A stretch of 64,000 bases of DNA, taken from Apophysomyces variabilis. Its lineage: Eukaryota > Mucoromycota > Mucoromycetes > Mucorales > Mucoraceae. Each line of letters opens with the position of its first letter. Position 1 is the first letter of the stretch. Where the stretch lies: positions 17,347-81,346 of the forward strand of contig MZZL01000059.1 in NCBI GenBank assembly GCA_002749535.1, read 5' to 3'. Below are positions 48,006 to 62,273 of this stretch, in pieces. The notes under the pieces are model-generated. The model was not told where the DNA came from, searched no databases, and saw only the letters and a list, made by a program, of their open reading frames with translations. The translations under genes were made by a program, and so were the position numbers.

Positions 48006-50015
48006 GTGGACGGTAAGAAAACAAAGGACTGTGGCTGGAAAGGAAAAGAGCTTTACAACTATTTCGGAAACATGTGTCAGCAATTAGGAGAGGACTGACT
48101 CATCCTGTTCAAGTTCCGCTAGAATCAGAGGGCAAGACTTACCTTTGTCTTTTGGATATGACAAATCAAACAAACCAACTCTTTTTCCCCTTCTTTCAGT
48201 CTCGTCCTGCCTCCCATTCCAGCCATTTTAAATCATTTTGTATGAATAAGCACAAATGCATATGGGAGGCGAGGGATCGTCTGTTCCAAATGCAGTGTCA
48301 CCGACGTTGTGTGATGTGTTATTGCACCTAAAAAGAAATATCTGGTATACAACCGTGGATCTAACAGCTCATATCGTCATGTCGTTTGATTACATTATCC
48401 TACCACTACATTCAATTTATCCCACAATTGGTATAACACGGTAATATTTTCGTTAATTACGGTTATGTTTCCATGAAGACAAGCCCCTTTGTACGAGTTA
48501 CCAGGTCATGCAATGCAACTGGATAAATTATTTCAATACCATGGATCAATATTTGAATAAACTATAACAAAATAAGGATAAAAAGGCAATTACGTACAGG
48601 ATTTCTGTTTGAATGGCAATGGAGACCAACCATGACTCCTTCCTCAGCTAGTGTTCACCATCTTACTCAGATCATCATAAGCTTTCCCAGATGGAAAGCA
48701 AATTCGTCTTATGACGTTATTGCGTGTTTTCTGTATCATTCTAACTTTGTTGAGGCTGTGGAGAAGAGGAATCCGATACGGTTACACAAAATGGCGAGGA
48801 TTTTCACGTGTAACCAGCTATGATTCAGTTGGTTTGCTGGGACGATCGTTGCCTTTCTTTTAACTGGCGTACTGTCAAACTTTGTAATCGAACCACTCAA
48901 ATTTCTTCTCTTGGCATCCTGGCTTCATTCATTTTTTGCATGCAAGTAAATATCCGTCCCCTTTAACTAGTAGTAACTATGCGATGACCAACAAGGAAAA
49001 CGGTTCTCCTCCAATTGAGCAGCTGCTCTTGGGGAATATTCTTCTGTATGACAGGTAGCACGGGCAAAGCCTCGAGTTACACATGGCATCAATAACACTG
49101 CAGCCATCGTATATATCCCACGATACATATTTGGTTCTCCTGCAGTTGTACGTGTATGTGTAATTCTTCCGAATATACTAGCATATGAGCAGATGACTGA
49201 TTGCACGATTATGTAACGGCTGGCTGCGGCAAAGCAGCAACTTTAATAACGAGAAGACATGGATACAGAGTAACTGCGCGGTGATTCGCTATCAGCGTTT
49301 TAACAAGAAAATCAGCAGACTTTAATTTCAAACATAAGGTTTGCGTATTGAATGTAATTCCCCAATGTGGACTTAAATAATATAATGGTATATAGACTTT
49401 TTTGCTGCACGTAAAAGTTCATTATAGAACCAAAAGTAAAAACAAGATGATCCCGTTAAAGTTTTTGTCACATATTTTCCACAACATATGTGATTAATAC
49501 ATTATTAAACTATGCGTAGTACCACATTAAAACTCAGGTTATAGACATGATGTAAAAAGCAAGAGCCCAATTGAGGGGAAGGACAAACTTACAACAGAGA
49601 TAGACTCTAGCAAGATCAGCGCAACTTCAAGCCTTTTTTTTTGAGTCTAATGACAGCAGGTGCCAAAAACCATGACGCGGATCGGTTCGCTGATTGACTT
49701 CGAGTAGGTTCTTATCTATCATGCTTTGACGTTCCACGGTGATATATAGTATGTTGGCCACCTTGCGTCTGCCATTCACTATTTCCCGTGAAATATGCTA
49801 AATGGCAAGTTGTATCCGCGTTCCAATGTTATCCATTTATGTGTTTTATTGATGTTATACAGGACCCATAGAGACAGCTAACTTCGCTTATATATGTTGA
49901 AAAGGAGGTCTGGGACTCCTTCCAGCTTGAACGAGCTAGATCGCCTAATGTATGCTCGTGTCAGATATGGCCTTTGTATCCATGTTGCGACATATCCGTG
50001 CTTCTCTGTTTCTCT
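48006..50015. other. Long intergenic region, no gene supported
   Basis: About 2 kb between the 5' side of RIB3 and the 3' end of the P450 gene. Short frames such as 48632-48823 carry no family motif. No tRNA or repeat array was noticed. Confidence 0.45.
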
Positions 50016-51716
50016 TCACACACGCTGGACAACCAAAGTCATGTTGGGGTTAGGTCGTGTTACTAGCACATGCTGTCTCTTGAAACGGAAACCGGGCTTT
50101 TCCGCAAAGCAAAAGTCTTTGATCAGCGTGCAAAGGATCATCTTCATTTCGATCAATGCAAACTTGTTGCCAATGCATTGATGCGGTCCGGCAAGGAAAG
50201 GCATATAGACATAAGGACTGACATTTTTTGCCGGCAATTCATCCCACCTCGAGGGCTTGAATTGGTCTACATCTTCTCCCCAGAATTTTGGAGAAAGATG
50301 GCTGGCAAGGGGTGATAGGACAATCAAGGTTCCTTTTGGAACGACACGGTCCCGAAGGGTGAATTCCTCGCAAGCAACACGGTACGTGACAGGGACAGGC
50401 GGAATCAGACGCAAGGTTTCCTTGCACACATTATTCAGCAGATGGAGTTGGTTGAGTTCTTCATAAGATGGAATATCACCGTCGTTCTTTAGAAGCTTTT
50501 TGACTTCTTCTCGAAGGGCAGTTTGAACATCTTGATGTTTGGCAAGCAGCCATAGGCACCAAGTCAGCGCTGTCGCGATCGTCTCGTGTCTTTGTTTCAC
50601 AATTTTGTAGATAATACGTCAATCTATAATTCATTGTTTTCTCTGCTTAAGCATGCAAACTTACCCTGCTGCCATGAAGGTTAAGCATTGAGCTTGTAGT
50701 TCCTTCATAGACATCTGTCGGCCAGTATCCGGATCCACTTCGTGTATCATTCTTGTTAGTAGATTGTCACCGTTTGGTTCTGCCATGTTCTTTCGCACTA
50801 TGGCGGCGGTTTCCTCATCTAATGTCTGTATAGCATGTTCTATTTGGCGGGCTCCCCGGATTGGAAAGCGACCATAAATGGGAAATAACACTCTCAGGAT
50901 ACGATGAATCAACTGATCGCTAAGGGAAACGTCTTTGTAGGCTTGGCTTAAACGATGATTGGTTGAATTGGCGATTAATTGAAAATCCTCACCAAAACCG
51001 GCAAGGGCAATGATATCCAGTGTTACGGCCGAGAGCGTAGCTGATACATTGATGGCTGGTGCACCCGTGAGATCGGCGTCAATGAGTTGAATCCATTTGT
51101 CTCGCAGGGACCAAGCGGGTTTTGCCATAAGAGGTACCATCTGTCGCAGAGCTTGGACAGAGAAAGCGGGATTCAGCATCTTTCGCTGGAATCGATGCGT
51201 AGCGCCTTCGGCCACGATGAGTCCTTCGCCTATGACAGGCACAATGAATTGACTAAGGTATCTTGGTTTCACAAAATCATAGGCCCGAATAACCAGGATT
51301 TGTTTCACCAACTCTGGATCGGTCACTAATAACCTTGGCGCATTGAATACACCGTGCCAAGTCAGCAGATCACCATAGTCCCTCGACCACCGCAGAACTG
51401 TACGTTCCAACTTTAAAGTGAAACAGAACGTGTTACTTGAACATATATGTCTTTGCTTTTTTTTTTGTCCCATACTTGCCCCATATCTCATGATGGACCA
51501 AACATTGCCCACTAATGGCATCCAATCCACAGGTGGCCCTGGGAGTTTGTTGAGGGGATGCAAATAGAGAAAATAAATAAAGTTTCGACTCAGGATCGCC
51601 ATGGCAGCGCCTGTCAATCCCAGAGTTAAAATTATCCTAGGAAGTAAAACTCTTTTCTGCAACAAGTGGATTGCCTGCTCAATCATGGGAGGAGAACGGA
51701 TAATGAAAACCAACAT
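50016..51716 (-). CDS. Cytochrome P450 monooxygenase
   Basis: Three exons (51480-51716, 50665-51410, 50016-50589) give 518 residues. The N-terminal helix (LPRIILTLGLTGAAMAILS) anchors it in the ER, and HPLNKLPGPPVDW is the Pro-rich hinge. The I helix reads FMAAGHETIATALTW across intron 2, the K helix has KETLRL (ExxR), and the heme loop is FLAGPHQCIGNKFA with the Cys ligand. The 69-nt stretch 51411-51479 stays open in frame but looks like an intron with a GCAAGT donor and TTAAAG acceptor; removing it restores normal spacing. The subfamily and substrate are unknown. Confidence 0.92.
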
Positions 51717-52823
51717 GTCAAAGACAGCGTTTTAATGGTTGCTCAGCCCTTTCATGCTGACGGCATAGACAATATGCAGAATTAGGAATATCTCTCATAT
51801 GTTACTTTGCATGTTGTTTTATATTCCCACGCTTACTTGTTTATGTGATTATTCAATACAAACTTGCAGCAAATCAGTCTCTTAACTTTCTTTTAGCAGT
51901 ACTTTTTCTTGTTTTTCTCATAGAAGTTTGTATGCATCCTAGGTGTGAATCAAGGTTAAACTACTGCGCTTTAGATTGAAGTATATCCCTAACTACGAAT
52001 CAGTGGTAATGATATACAAAACTGGACCAAACAAAAGGCACACGCAGAAGGGAACCATAGAAGAGATCACGGTTAGCAAACAGATCGGGCGGAATACAGT
52101 AAAACTAGCATCTAATTTGCAGCGGTTACAGACTAGTGTATGCAAAAGTGATGCTCCCATGTTGCAAGAATCTTTAAATAGGTTTGAACAACGTATGATA
52201 CTACCCTGCTTAATCTCATGCATTACTCGATTCTAGGTTAGCATCGTTCATCGTCGCTTGCTTTCATAGTAAATATTCCGTTAACTTTGCTCGCACTCGC
52301 ATCGGCTTAATAGGTGTGGTTAGCGGATGAAATGTAAATCTTTCAATCAAAAAGACCCATTCTCCATTCCTCGCCTTTTTGCAATCCCAAATGCCTACTA
52401 GAATTCAGCAGGTTGCATCCTCTATCTTTTGTTATAGAGAAGTTAACAAAGTTTCATGCTATAAAAGTCTTGCCCTCTGCCTCAACATAACTTTTCTGGT
52501 AACATGCAGAAAAAGAAGGGGGACAATTTAGAATTGTAACGGACATGGTTTCACCAGATTCGTGCTTTGCAAGGTTTTTACGATCAAAGTGCTGTGATCC
52601 GCTACGGTAACATTAGAAGACGAATAAAAAAAAACAAAGAAGAAAACGATTGCTCTTCGTTTCGCTGTTTGATCTAAGTACAGTCTCTATAGCGTACCAA
52701 ACTTCTGCCTACGCAGAGGCCATAATCCGGATTATTCATTTATGTCTCATGCTGTTTTTTCTCACGGTTGATCTTGTCATGCTAACCACGGTAAACCGAT
52801 TTCTATGACGGAACGAAATTTCA
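51717..52823. other. Intergenic with weak fragment
   Basis: A plus-strand frame at 51976-52236 (KRHTQKGTIEEITVSKQIG) looks mildly protein-like and could be a relic. No family was recognised. The rest shows nothing. Confidence 0.3.
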
Positions 52824-53329
52824 ATGAATGCTAATAAGAAAAAGGAAAAATGGCAGAGGCGATTATCGACAGCAGAATGGTTTTGGCGGCCTGGCTTGTT
52901 GTTCTGTGGCCTTATTTTAACCCGCGGTACCATAGCATTAGTGTATATCATGGCGAACAGACAGAAACGCTTTGAAGAATGCCACGATCGTATTGGGTTA
53001 AACACAAGACCAATGGTAGCTTTAATAGACGAGGTCTGTGTGATAAGCACGTTTGCGGACTGGCTTTATGTCGTCTCCGCAGCTGCTCTCGACCTGCTGT
53101 TTTCTGTAAGTTCTCCAAAACTTGTCTATTTTAAGCTGCATGTTTCCGTCTCACTGACAAACATTAGGTGGCCTATTCTGTTTTTTCGTATCTATACATA
53201 GACGCGCTGCTGCCAATGCTTCGAGATCAAGTTTGCAACCAGGCTGCTCCTGTGGAACTAAGGCACATACGGCCAGTGACTCCACCCAGCTCTCCTAACA
53301 TACTAACCGTTGAAACTTCCAGGATATGA
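52824..53329 (+). CDS. Small two-helix membrane protein of unknown function
   Basis: Two exons (52824-53105 and 53168-53329), joined across a 62-nt GT-AG intron, give 147 residues. A basic N-terminus precedes a helix (PGLLFCGLILTRGTIALVYIM). A second helix spans WLYVVSAAALDLLFS and continues after the splice with VAYSVFSYLYIDALL. The tail is Pro/Ser-rich (VTPPSSPNIL). It is in the ER/Golgi-type size range but I do not recognise the family. Confidence 0.6.
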
Positions 53330-53475
53330 TTCACTTCATGTACGTAAGGACCTGTAATAGTCATGTACAATGAGAAATAAATTCAAAGCATTTTGCTTAA
53401 GGGAAATAGCAAAAGGCAACCATAATAAAAGCCTCAGATTTTACATCATAGTAATTTTCCATTTCTCTAATTAAA

Positions 53476-54963
53476 TTAACGCCTTCTGCTATCAAGTCGG
53501 TGTCTACTATCTGATCGTTGTCTGCTTCTATCACGTTCGTCATGACGTCGTCGCCTTCTATCATCGTCATCCCGACGGTGCCGTCTCCGATCGTCTTCCT
53601 CATATCTGCGTCTTCCTCGGTCGTCGCGGTTATCATGTTCATCGCGGTCATCTCTGTGTCGTTTACGACTATCATCTGATCGCGGCCGCCTTTTATCCTC
53701 GCTAGGGCGTTCATGCCGTTTACGATCACTACTGCTGTGTTCAAACACCATGTCATATCCATCTTTTCCTCCTCTATCGGCATCATCCCTGTATCGAGTT
53801 CTCTTTTGCAAATTATCGAACCCGCCCATTGATTCTCCTGCGCCTTGGATTCGTTTGCTGATCCATTCTCGATGTAGTTTAGACACTGACTGAGAGAAAT
53901 CCACGTGAATACGTCGATCATCAATAAGCACTGATTGCATTTTAAAATACGCCTAAGTATCTTGTGTTAGTGACAATCGATCATTCAAGGTATTCGCTTT
54001 TACCTCTTCAGCATCTTCCCTGTTTTCAAACTCAATAAAGGCATAACACAGAGAATCACCCGTCTGCCGATCACGGATAATCTCACAACTGTTGATCTGC
54101 CCGAAACGTGAAAAGATCATCTCAAGGTCCTCATCCCGCGTCACAGGATTCAGCTTACAGACGAACAGCACATTCTCTGGAGGCTTGACTTCGGCAAAAG
54201 GAAGATCACCAACCATTTCTAATGTAAGTGCTTGCGCTTTGGCTTCTCGTATTCTTCGCCTCCGTTCTATTTCTTCTGGATCCCCTTCTTCTTCAATTTC
54301 TTCGTCTTCTGCAATGCGCATCGATTCCAGCTGTTCTTTTGTTGGTACTGGCGATGCATCCGGAACCTGAAGTCCTTCAGGATCATCAAAAGGATCGTCT
54401 AGGATAATTGTATGTCGTATACGGATATCTCTGAACGGCCGACCCTTTTCGTCACAATAGGCTTCATTGATTTTATCCAATGTTTCAAAGCCCTCTGCCA
54501 CTTCCCCAAATACTGTATACTTGCCATCCAAATACTCCAGGTCATCGGCAAGTGTGATAAAGAACTGACTTCCGCTCACACCACCACTCTCAACAGCCGC
54601 ATCCGGAGCAACAGCCATAGAAACCGTACCACGTTTTCTGTGTTTCAGTTTTGGGTGAATCTCAGCAGGGAAATAACGTTTGGTTGGACCTTGCAGGATT
54701 CCGTAGATAGATTCGCCTTTGTCTCCCTTTCCAGTTGGATCCCCTGTTTGGGCCATAAAATCCTTTTGAACATTATGGAAAGGTGAAAAGTTGTAGTATT
54801 TGATCTTGCAGAGCTTCAAGAAATTGAGCGTGGTATGTGGACATTCCTCTGTAAACAGGTCCACCACAATGTCACCGAGGGATGTTTCTATTAATACAGA
54901 CTGTAGAAGAATGTTACTATATCTTTTACATCGGATAGATTCTCATCATCGATCATTTACCAT
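53476..54963 (-). CDS. PPIL4/Cyp6-like cyclophilin with RNA-recognition motif
   Basis: Three exons give 458 residues. Exon 1 (54961-54963) is only the ATG; exons 2 and 3 are 54004-54900 and 53476-53952. The cyclophilin domain begins [19 protein letters not shown] and has [19 protein letters not shown] and [10 protein letters not shown]. The RRM follows: [19 protein letters not shown], then [20 protein letters not shown] across the second splice. The C-terminus is Arg/Asp/His-rich, like spliceosomal RS-type tails. Such proteins are nuclear peptidyl-prolyl isomerases linked to splicing. The active site keeps the FITL text but as usual for this class is reduced. Confidence 0.93.
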
Positions 54964-55362
54964 ATCAGAAACAGTAAAAAATCAAAAAGCGTCTTCCACT
55001 TGCGTAGGCAAATCATTTACCCTTTCCAATATAGTGACTCGTTTTCCACCAGCGAAATGCCGTGCATGAGCAAGAAACTTCAGGAAACGTTCCACTGCAT
55101 CGCTCAACGTGTTTCCGTTTAATTAGATATATTTATATTTTTTAAAGATATGTCCTTATATTTCCTATTACACAATCTCCCAAATGTTCCTGTCACATAC
55201 CCCTCGTACATGAACTCTTACTGTCATTTAACTCATAGTAGGAATCTTGCGAAAAATAAATAAGAAAACAAGTGGGATCTAGTCATTGCTAATATTAACC
55301 TATCTTTTACTAAATACCACACCGTTCATATGCAATTAAGTTTCGCTGCCTTTGTATACTGT
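54964..55362. other. Spacer between two minus-strand genes
   Basis: Holds the promoter of the cyclophilin gene and the 3' end of TIP41. A short minus-strand frame (about 55000-55110) reads ERFLKFLAHARHF but has no support as a gene. Confidence 0.4.
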
Positions 55363-56403
55363 TTAAACTGCTGAAGCGCTAACATCCAATCGCTCTCTTT
55401 TGAATACTTGAGGAGTTTCTGGCAAAGCAGATGCTACCCAATTCGCGTCATTTAAGATAGATATGTCGGCGTTTCCAGGAGGTAGTTTCTAACAACATAG
55501 TAAGAAAACAGACATCGCGTTTTTGGGAGCATTACCTTTCGAATGTTCTGATAGTGCTCTTCTTTCGATGTGTATTCACGAATCAAAAACTGGGATCCAA
55601 ACTCATGATATAGACGGGTATCATTGATTCGGAACAGAACATCGTCTACCCTTAGAAAGAACCGTTGCAGGATCAAGAAACAAGATGGCATCACTCGCTG
55701 ATTTACAAAAGTAAATATACAAACCGTCTAAGTGTAATACATCAACAGGTTGTTACTTACCAAGCGTATAGATAATATTGCTGTACCATTATCTGCCAGT
55801 TCATCCTCATATAGTACAATCTCATCGTAAAACAAAATAGGCTCCGGTTTTTTCAATTGTTGAATATCGATTATCGGAGTTTCAGCCTCCTCGAATTGAG
55901 GGCCGCTCACTAATGTGCCATTGTACACAGTTGAGTAAGTCCAGTCGTAGGGTTTAATCACGTCTTTAACGTCAGTATGATTTGCCGTGCTTTAAGCCCT
56001 GTTAGATCTGTTCAACCTAATACGGTCAAGTAATACGAACCTTTTCCTTGTCCATTCCTCGGCGTATGCCACTTTGATGTGTTCACTGCTGTTGGAGCTT
56101 GCGTCTACCAAGGCAAGGGCGTCCTTGGCATTAAATGTAAGCTCCATATCACCTTTTTTCAACGTGACATGGTTATCACCAAAGACCATTTCGGGTGGTG
56201 GGATTCCAAACGTCTGTTGTAAACTATGGCATATATCTGTTTGTTATTATGCAAACCTTCCATGTCAAACATGTCATTTACTTGTTCATTTCAGTCGAGT
56301 TGCAAATGGAGGCTTTCTTGCTTATGATAGTCCAGCCATTAGTGACAATACCTTTTGTTGAGTCATTCCGCGATTTGTTTTCCTGGATTAGTTCGTAAGC
56401 CAT
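55363..56403 (-). CDS. TIP41: TIP41-like TOR signalling regulator
   Basis: Five exons. From the ATG at 56403 the protein has GWTIISKKASICNSTEM, LQQTFGIPPPEMVFGDN, LTFNAKDALALVDAS, IKVAYAEEWTRKR, DVIKPYDWTYSTVYNGTL, ILFYDEIVLYEDELADNG, and VMPSCFLILQRFFLRVDDV. This order is the TIP41/TIPRL family throughout. Tip41 binds Tap42/PP2A-type phosphatases downstream of TOR. The C-terminus (NADISILNDANWVASALPE) ends at a stop at 55363. The phases at all four introns agree. Confidence 0.93.
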
Positions 56404-57001
56404 GAGGGAGGAAGTGAGAGGTTATTGAGTGCGTCGGACATCCACCCTCAATTTTTGTTTTGGAGTTGCGCCCGATTACGCGATAGACACACTTTGCCAT
56501 GGTCACTTGCTGCTCTTTAAACATGGACGCGTTTGGTTCCTCTGACGGTCCATTTTCGTAGTATAGAACGCTGGACCGCATCATGGCTAATGCACTTTGC
56601 ATAAAACACAGTATTAGCATGCGATAGTACAAGATAATAGTGCATGTCAAATTGATTTCTTTACATGAAAGTAATACAGTCGATCATGGAAAATACCCCT
56701 TGTCGTACCTACTTTTCAGGTTCAAAATGCATCATTTGCTCGAAAACATCTCATACAGTAGGCAGTTAGATAGCTAAAAAAGTTGCGACATGATTATCAC
56801 TTTGATCAGCAGTGCACAGCAAACATTTGGCTTGAAAGGGAGCATGCCTTCCCTTGCAATGGTAGAAAATAGCATCTTTCCGACATTGATTACTCGGAAG
56901 CGTTGGACAAAAAACTCGCGCTGTGAGACAATGAGGCGAAGTGGCATACATATGGATGTCGGAGATTTTATTCTCAAGATGCTGCCACTGCTCCTTTCCT
57001 T
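56404..57001. promoter_or_regulatory. Divergent promoter region between TIP41 and ATE1
   Basis: About 600 bp that must serve both genes. Open frames on either strand (for example 56766-56977) look mildly protein-like but have no recognised motif or splice support. Confidence 0.45.
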
Positions 57002-58470
<1,469 letters not shown>

Positions 58471-58569
58471 TGAACAAATATAAATAGCGCGTTTTGTTTG
58501 TTTGGATTCATTTGGCCAAAGCGTGACGAGAGACGGTTCGCTGACAACCCCTTGCTAAAGCCCAGAGGT

Positions 58570-58576
58570 TATATAA
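58570..58576 (+). promoter_or_regulatory. TATA box of the small secreted-protein gene
   Basis: TATATAA sits 42 bp before the ATG at 58618, a position normal for compact fungal promoters. Confidence 0.5.
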
Positions 58577-58617
58577 GACCTTGCTTTCAACGCATTCCAT
58601 CCCTTAGTTTATCCGCA

Positions 58618-59308
58618 ATGCGTTCTGCTTTCTTATTTCTTGTGTGCTGTATATCACTTGCTTCTGCTGGTCTGGTCCGTCGTCAGGAGACTGGAGTCGC
58701 CATATATCCTTATGGCTCAAACCCTCCAAGAGTAAATCCGGCCTATTGTCAAGGCAAGTGAGTCTCCGAAATTTGTTAGGGTACGTCCCTGACGTCCATA
58801 AAATCGTAGGATTTCAAATTACGTATCCCAACCAAGGTGGTATGGTGTTGAAGTCCGGACAACTGGGACGCGTATCTTGGAAAGTGGACAAAAGTGTACC
58901 TATTGTACCAGATCTAATCACTCGTATTCGTCATCTGAGCCGAGATCAGCGCAACGAGCAGGTCATAGGTGAAAATATAAGTATGTAGAATTATAGTGGT
59001 CTGGTGCGTTCGTCATTAACCCACTTATCTTTTACAAGCCTTGTTCTCAAATGGTAATACGGGGTCTGCTACGTTTCCTGTCCAAGTATTTGATCAAGAT
59101 AATGATTATCATCTACGTATCATGGTGAATTATCCGGTACTATAAGTATTACCGTGCGCCTTGTGGTTGTAATTGACACCGTTCACTTTTGTTTCAGGGA
59201 ACATCTGTCCACTGCGTATACGAATCGGTCCCCTTTCGCATTGTACCAAGTAACTTTGCTCGCTACAACCCAGCAGGACTTCCTCCTCCTCAAGATCCCT
59301 TGCAGTGA
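58618..59308 (+). CDS. Small secreted protein with Kre9/Knh1-like N-terminal domain
   Basis: Four exons. The ATG at 58618 opens a clear signal peptide (MRSAFLFLVCCISLASAGLV) followed by RRQ, a possible Kex2-type dibasic site. The mature part has FQITYPNQGGMVLKSGQLG, RVSWKVDKS, and in later exons SATFPVQVFDQDNDYHLRIM and VPFRIVPSNFARYNPAG. The ITYP...SG...W text resembles the fungal Kre9/Knh1-type or Ser-Thr-rich GPI-anchored wall-protein domain. No GPI signal is seen at the end (PPPQDPLQ). Intron 1 (58754-58809) starts GCAAGT. It may act in cell-wall assembly or be a secreted effector-like protein; the function is not known. Confidence 0.7.
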
Positions 59309-62273
59309 AAATAGTAACATCTCTCAGTGCGAGCGGCACAAACAAATTTGGAAACGGACCGAAGTGCTTAGGCAAAAACCAATAATAACTCTCAGTATTC
59401 TTAAATGCTGTTATATTCTACGCTTTCTCTTTTCCTTATTCAAGTACAGTAAGAAAAGAAACTCCATAGCTATGCATATATTCCCTACCTGATTCACATA
59501 ACTAAGAATAAACTACATATACAAACATATTAGTACTTTTGAAGATGCAGTCATTACATCGTTCTTATCTTCCTTTGTCTCTGATCACTACGGGTACGCT
59601 ATCTATACGATAAATGCTTTGTTCTCAGTGATTACATGGAGTCTAGGGAGAGTAAGCATATCTCTAAATAGTTGCCCTCAAACAAGGAAATAGATCTGCA
59701 ATACTCCTTGGCATGTTAAAAGGCAGCAAAGCACTGGGATGATCTAAGCTACGTTATAGAGAGGATATCAATACTCTCCGTTGCACGGCCTTGCATGGCC
59801 GTTGCATATCCACTCATAATGTCCTACAATATTATTTCACAATCATAAGTCGTGCTCCGCGATGATAGCTTGGCCCCTGCACTTCTGCTGAAAGCATCGT
59901 TCTCATGCGAAGCATAGAACCTTTCTGCATCACTCAGTTACCTTAAAATGCCTAAAGCGGAAATCACCGGAAGATTACTCTGATATAATTTACGCACGAC
60001 ACAGTGACTTGAAGCATTGCAGTGCTTTCTTTTCCTTTTTAGCAAATCTTTTCTTTATATGTAAAAAAGTCAGTCTCTGTTAACCGAGGAGATTATCGTG
60101 AATGCTTGTTAGAAACAAGAGGCAGATATGAAGTAACCGGTGAGGAATGAACGCACAATTTCTCGACCTATGCTAATAGATATTCGTAAGCGCATATCAA
60201 TATTTCTGCACGTGACATGTCCTGTCAAGTTCTTTCGATTACATCCATCACATTACTGCATCCCCGTATCAGACTTGCGCACTTGCTATGAGCCTTTGAG
60301 CTAACTTAGCTATCGTTATTATAAATTGTTAAGATGCGGTTTGTTACAATCTCATCTCTACTGATGCATCAAGACAGTTTCCATTTCCAGTTCAGATTAA
60401 ACAAACCAATTTCACATATATTTTTTTCTTGATTGAACTATTCCAATTCGAACGAATTCATAGAATACTAAAAATCATATCAATCTCCGGGAAACATGAA
60501 GATGTTCAAGTGTATCTTAACATCAAACTACAACAATATTTCAATATATTGATACGTTGACAATGTTGTAGTATAAGTGAATTCACGGCTATCTTTCAAT
60601 GGGCTATCGATCGCAGTGTTTTCAACATCATCCGTTGCATCATACATAAACTTGTCCGTGACACTACTATTTTGCTTGCTCGCTTGGAAGTCAGGTTACT
60701 GGTCGTTTGCATCTTCACTGGGAGGTTTAATCTCCACTATCAGTTTGCCTTCTTCGGGCATCCTTCCATAAGCAAAACTTTCATGGACAACTCGGAGAAA
60801 ACCGTCATTACAGACTTTCTTGTCGTTTATTTCACGTCATTCATTTGATCCGTAAGCTTTTCCATCACCGTCATTGAGCAAGCATTGAGCAAGCGCCAAG
60901 CTTTGATTAATCTTGTCCGGCTGTCTTCTCATTATCTTGCCTCAAGAGAAATATGCATAGAAAGACTGGAACGATGCAAAGAGGAAATTTTTTTCGGGTT
61001 TCCTTGGGCTTCCTCTCTCACCATGCATAACTTACAGTTTGCTCCTGCGCAGTGCTCAGACGACGTGGCTTCTGTGCTGCACCCGACGCAAGTTTTAGAA
61101 TAAGGCAGAAGTATAGCGGCCGTCATGTTAGTGTTCGCTATTATTCAAAGAGGGCTATTTGTGCTAACTTATATAAAAAGTAGAAGTATGCTTCCTATTG
61201 TTCATTTTCACACAGTTCCATCAAATGAATGACTTCGCCTGCTGGTCAAAAAGTTCATCTGTGATTATGTCTAATGCAATTCTGTAAGGCATAGGAAACA
61301 TGACTTTAACTGAGACTAGCTCAATTTTTATGAGTAATACGAGAAATAAGAAGTTTGATGCAAGTAAATGGAATATCATAATGGATGATGTGAAAATCAG
61401 TACCTCGGGTTCTTGTTTGGTAGTAGTGCTACCCAAGCATATGTCCTTAAAGCATGTATAATGCTTGAGGTAAACATTACTGATACCGCGCAGGCATGCA
61501 CCTGCCAATCCTTTCAAGTCGTCTTATCCGTAATTGCACTGCAGAAGAACGATCTTTCCTGTGCGCATTTTTGGCAATAGAGAGGAAAGCCACGTGTTTC
61601 TTTTAGGATCCGTAGAAGGCAGTGAAATAAACTTTTGCCATTCGTTGACATGTTATGTGGCAACGGCTTAGATACAATGTCGGGGCCTGAGATGACACTG
61701 GGTGAATTTTTCTCGGATTCTTCGGACTCATCCGGATTCCGTCGAGAGAAAATTTTATCAATGCTCCTTTAGCTAACGACGAACCTGACCCCACGACGTC
61801 GATTTGCCGAGGAATCCGACGAAAAATGTCCTACAGTCTAAGCGGACTTATCATAAATCAATTCACAGCCAGTACAACGTTTTGCTAGTTGCAAGTTAAG
61901 GTGTGTACTTGATACCTGGCTCTTCAAAATCTTCCCATCTAGCTCTTAGCTAGCTAAACTGCAATGCTTCTAAAAGACATAATCGCTCATGACTATACAA
62001 CAGGTGGAACGTGGTCGTTTTGGAGGAGGTTTGCTGATGCGAAATATCTGTATCATCAATGAACACTAACTTGCTAGCAGGATGAAATTATAGTATGTAT
62101 GTGAAACTGTGGAATCGTCGGGGGCTGAGAACGTAACCCCTAGTCTCTAAGAGCTCTAAGTACTTTTAACTTGCACAGAGCTTTTTCATGTTTCACCATC
62201 GGCCTATCACTACCTCTTCTGATAATGTGTTCCTCTTTTAATTTGTACATCGATTTCTTTAATGCGATTAACT
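59309..62273. other. Long gene-poor region with weak transposon traces
   Basis: About 3 kb without a supportable gene. On the minus strand near 61025-61095 a frame reads TCVGCSTEATSSEHC then AGANCKLCM. This CxxC...CxxC spacing recalls the zinc ribbon at the end of PiggyBac-type transposases, but it is short and isolated. Another minus-strand frame (61221-61517) is hydrophobic and unassigned. Between 61700 and 61835 CGGATTC/GAATCCG motifs recur in both orientations. Confidence 0.4.

Noticed and set aside
51411..51479. Extra 23 residues in the P450
   Set aside because: The segment is open in frame but has GCAAGT and TTAAAG borders, is poly-A rich, and interrupts a normally spaced domain; it is better read as an intron.
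53397..53924. 175-codon minus-strand frame overlapping the cyclophilin gene
   Set aside because: It is a shadow of the Arg/Asp-rich C-terminus in another frame; its Met/Thr/Asp repeats come from the same codon pattern.
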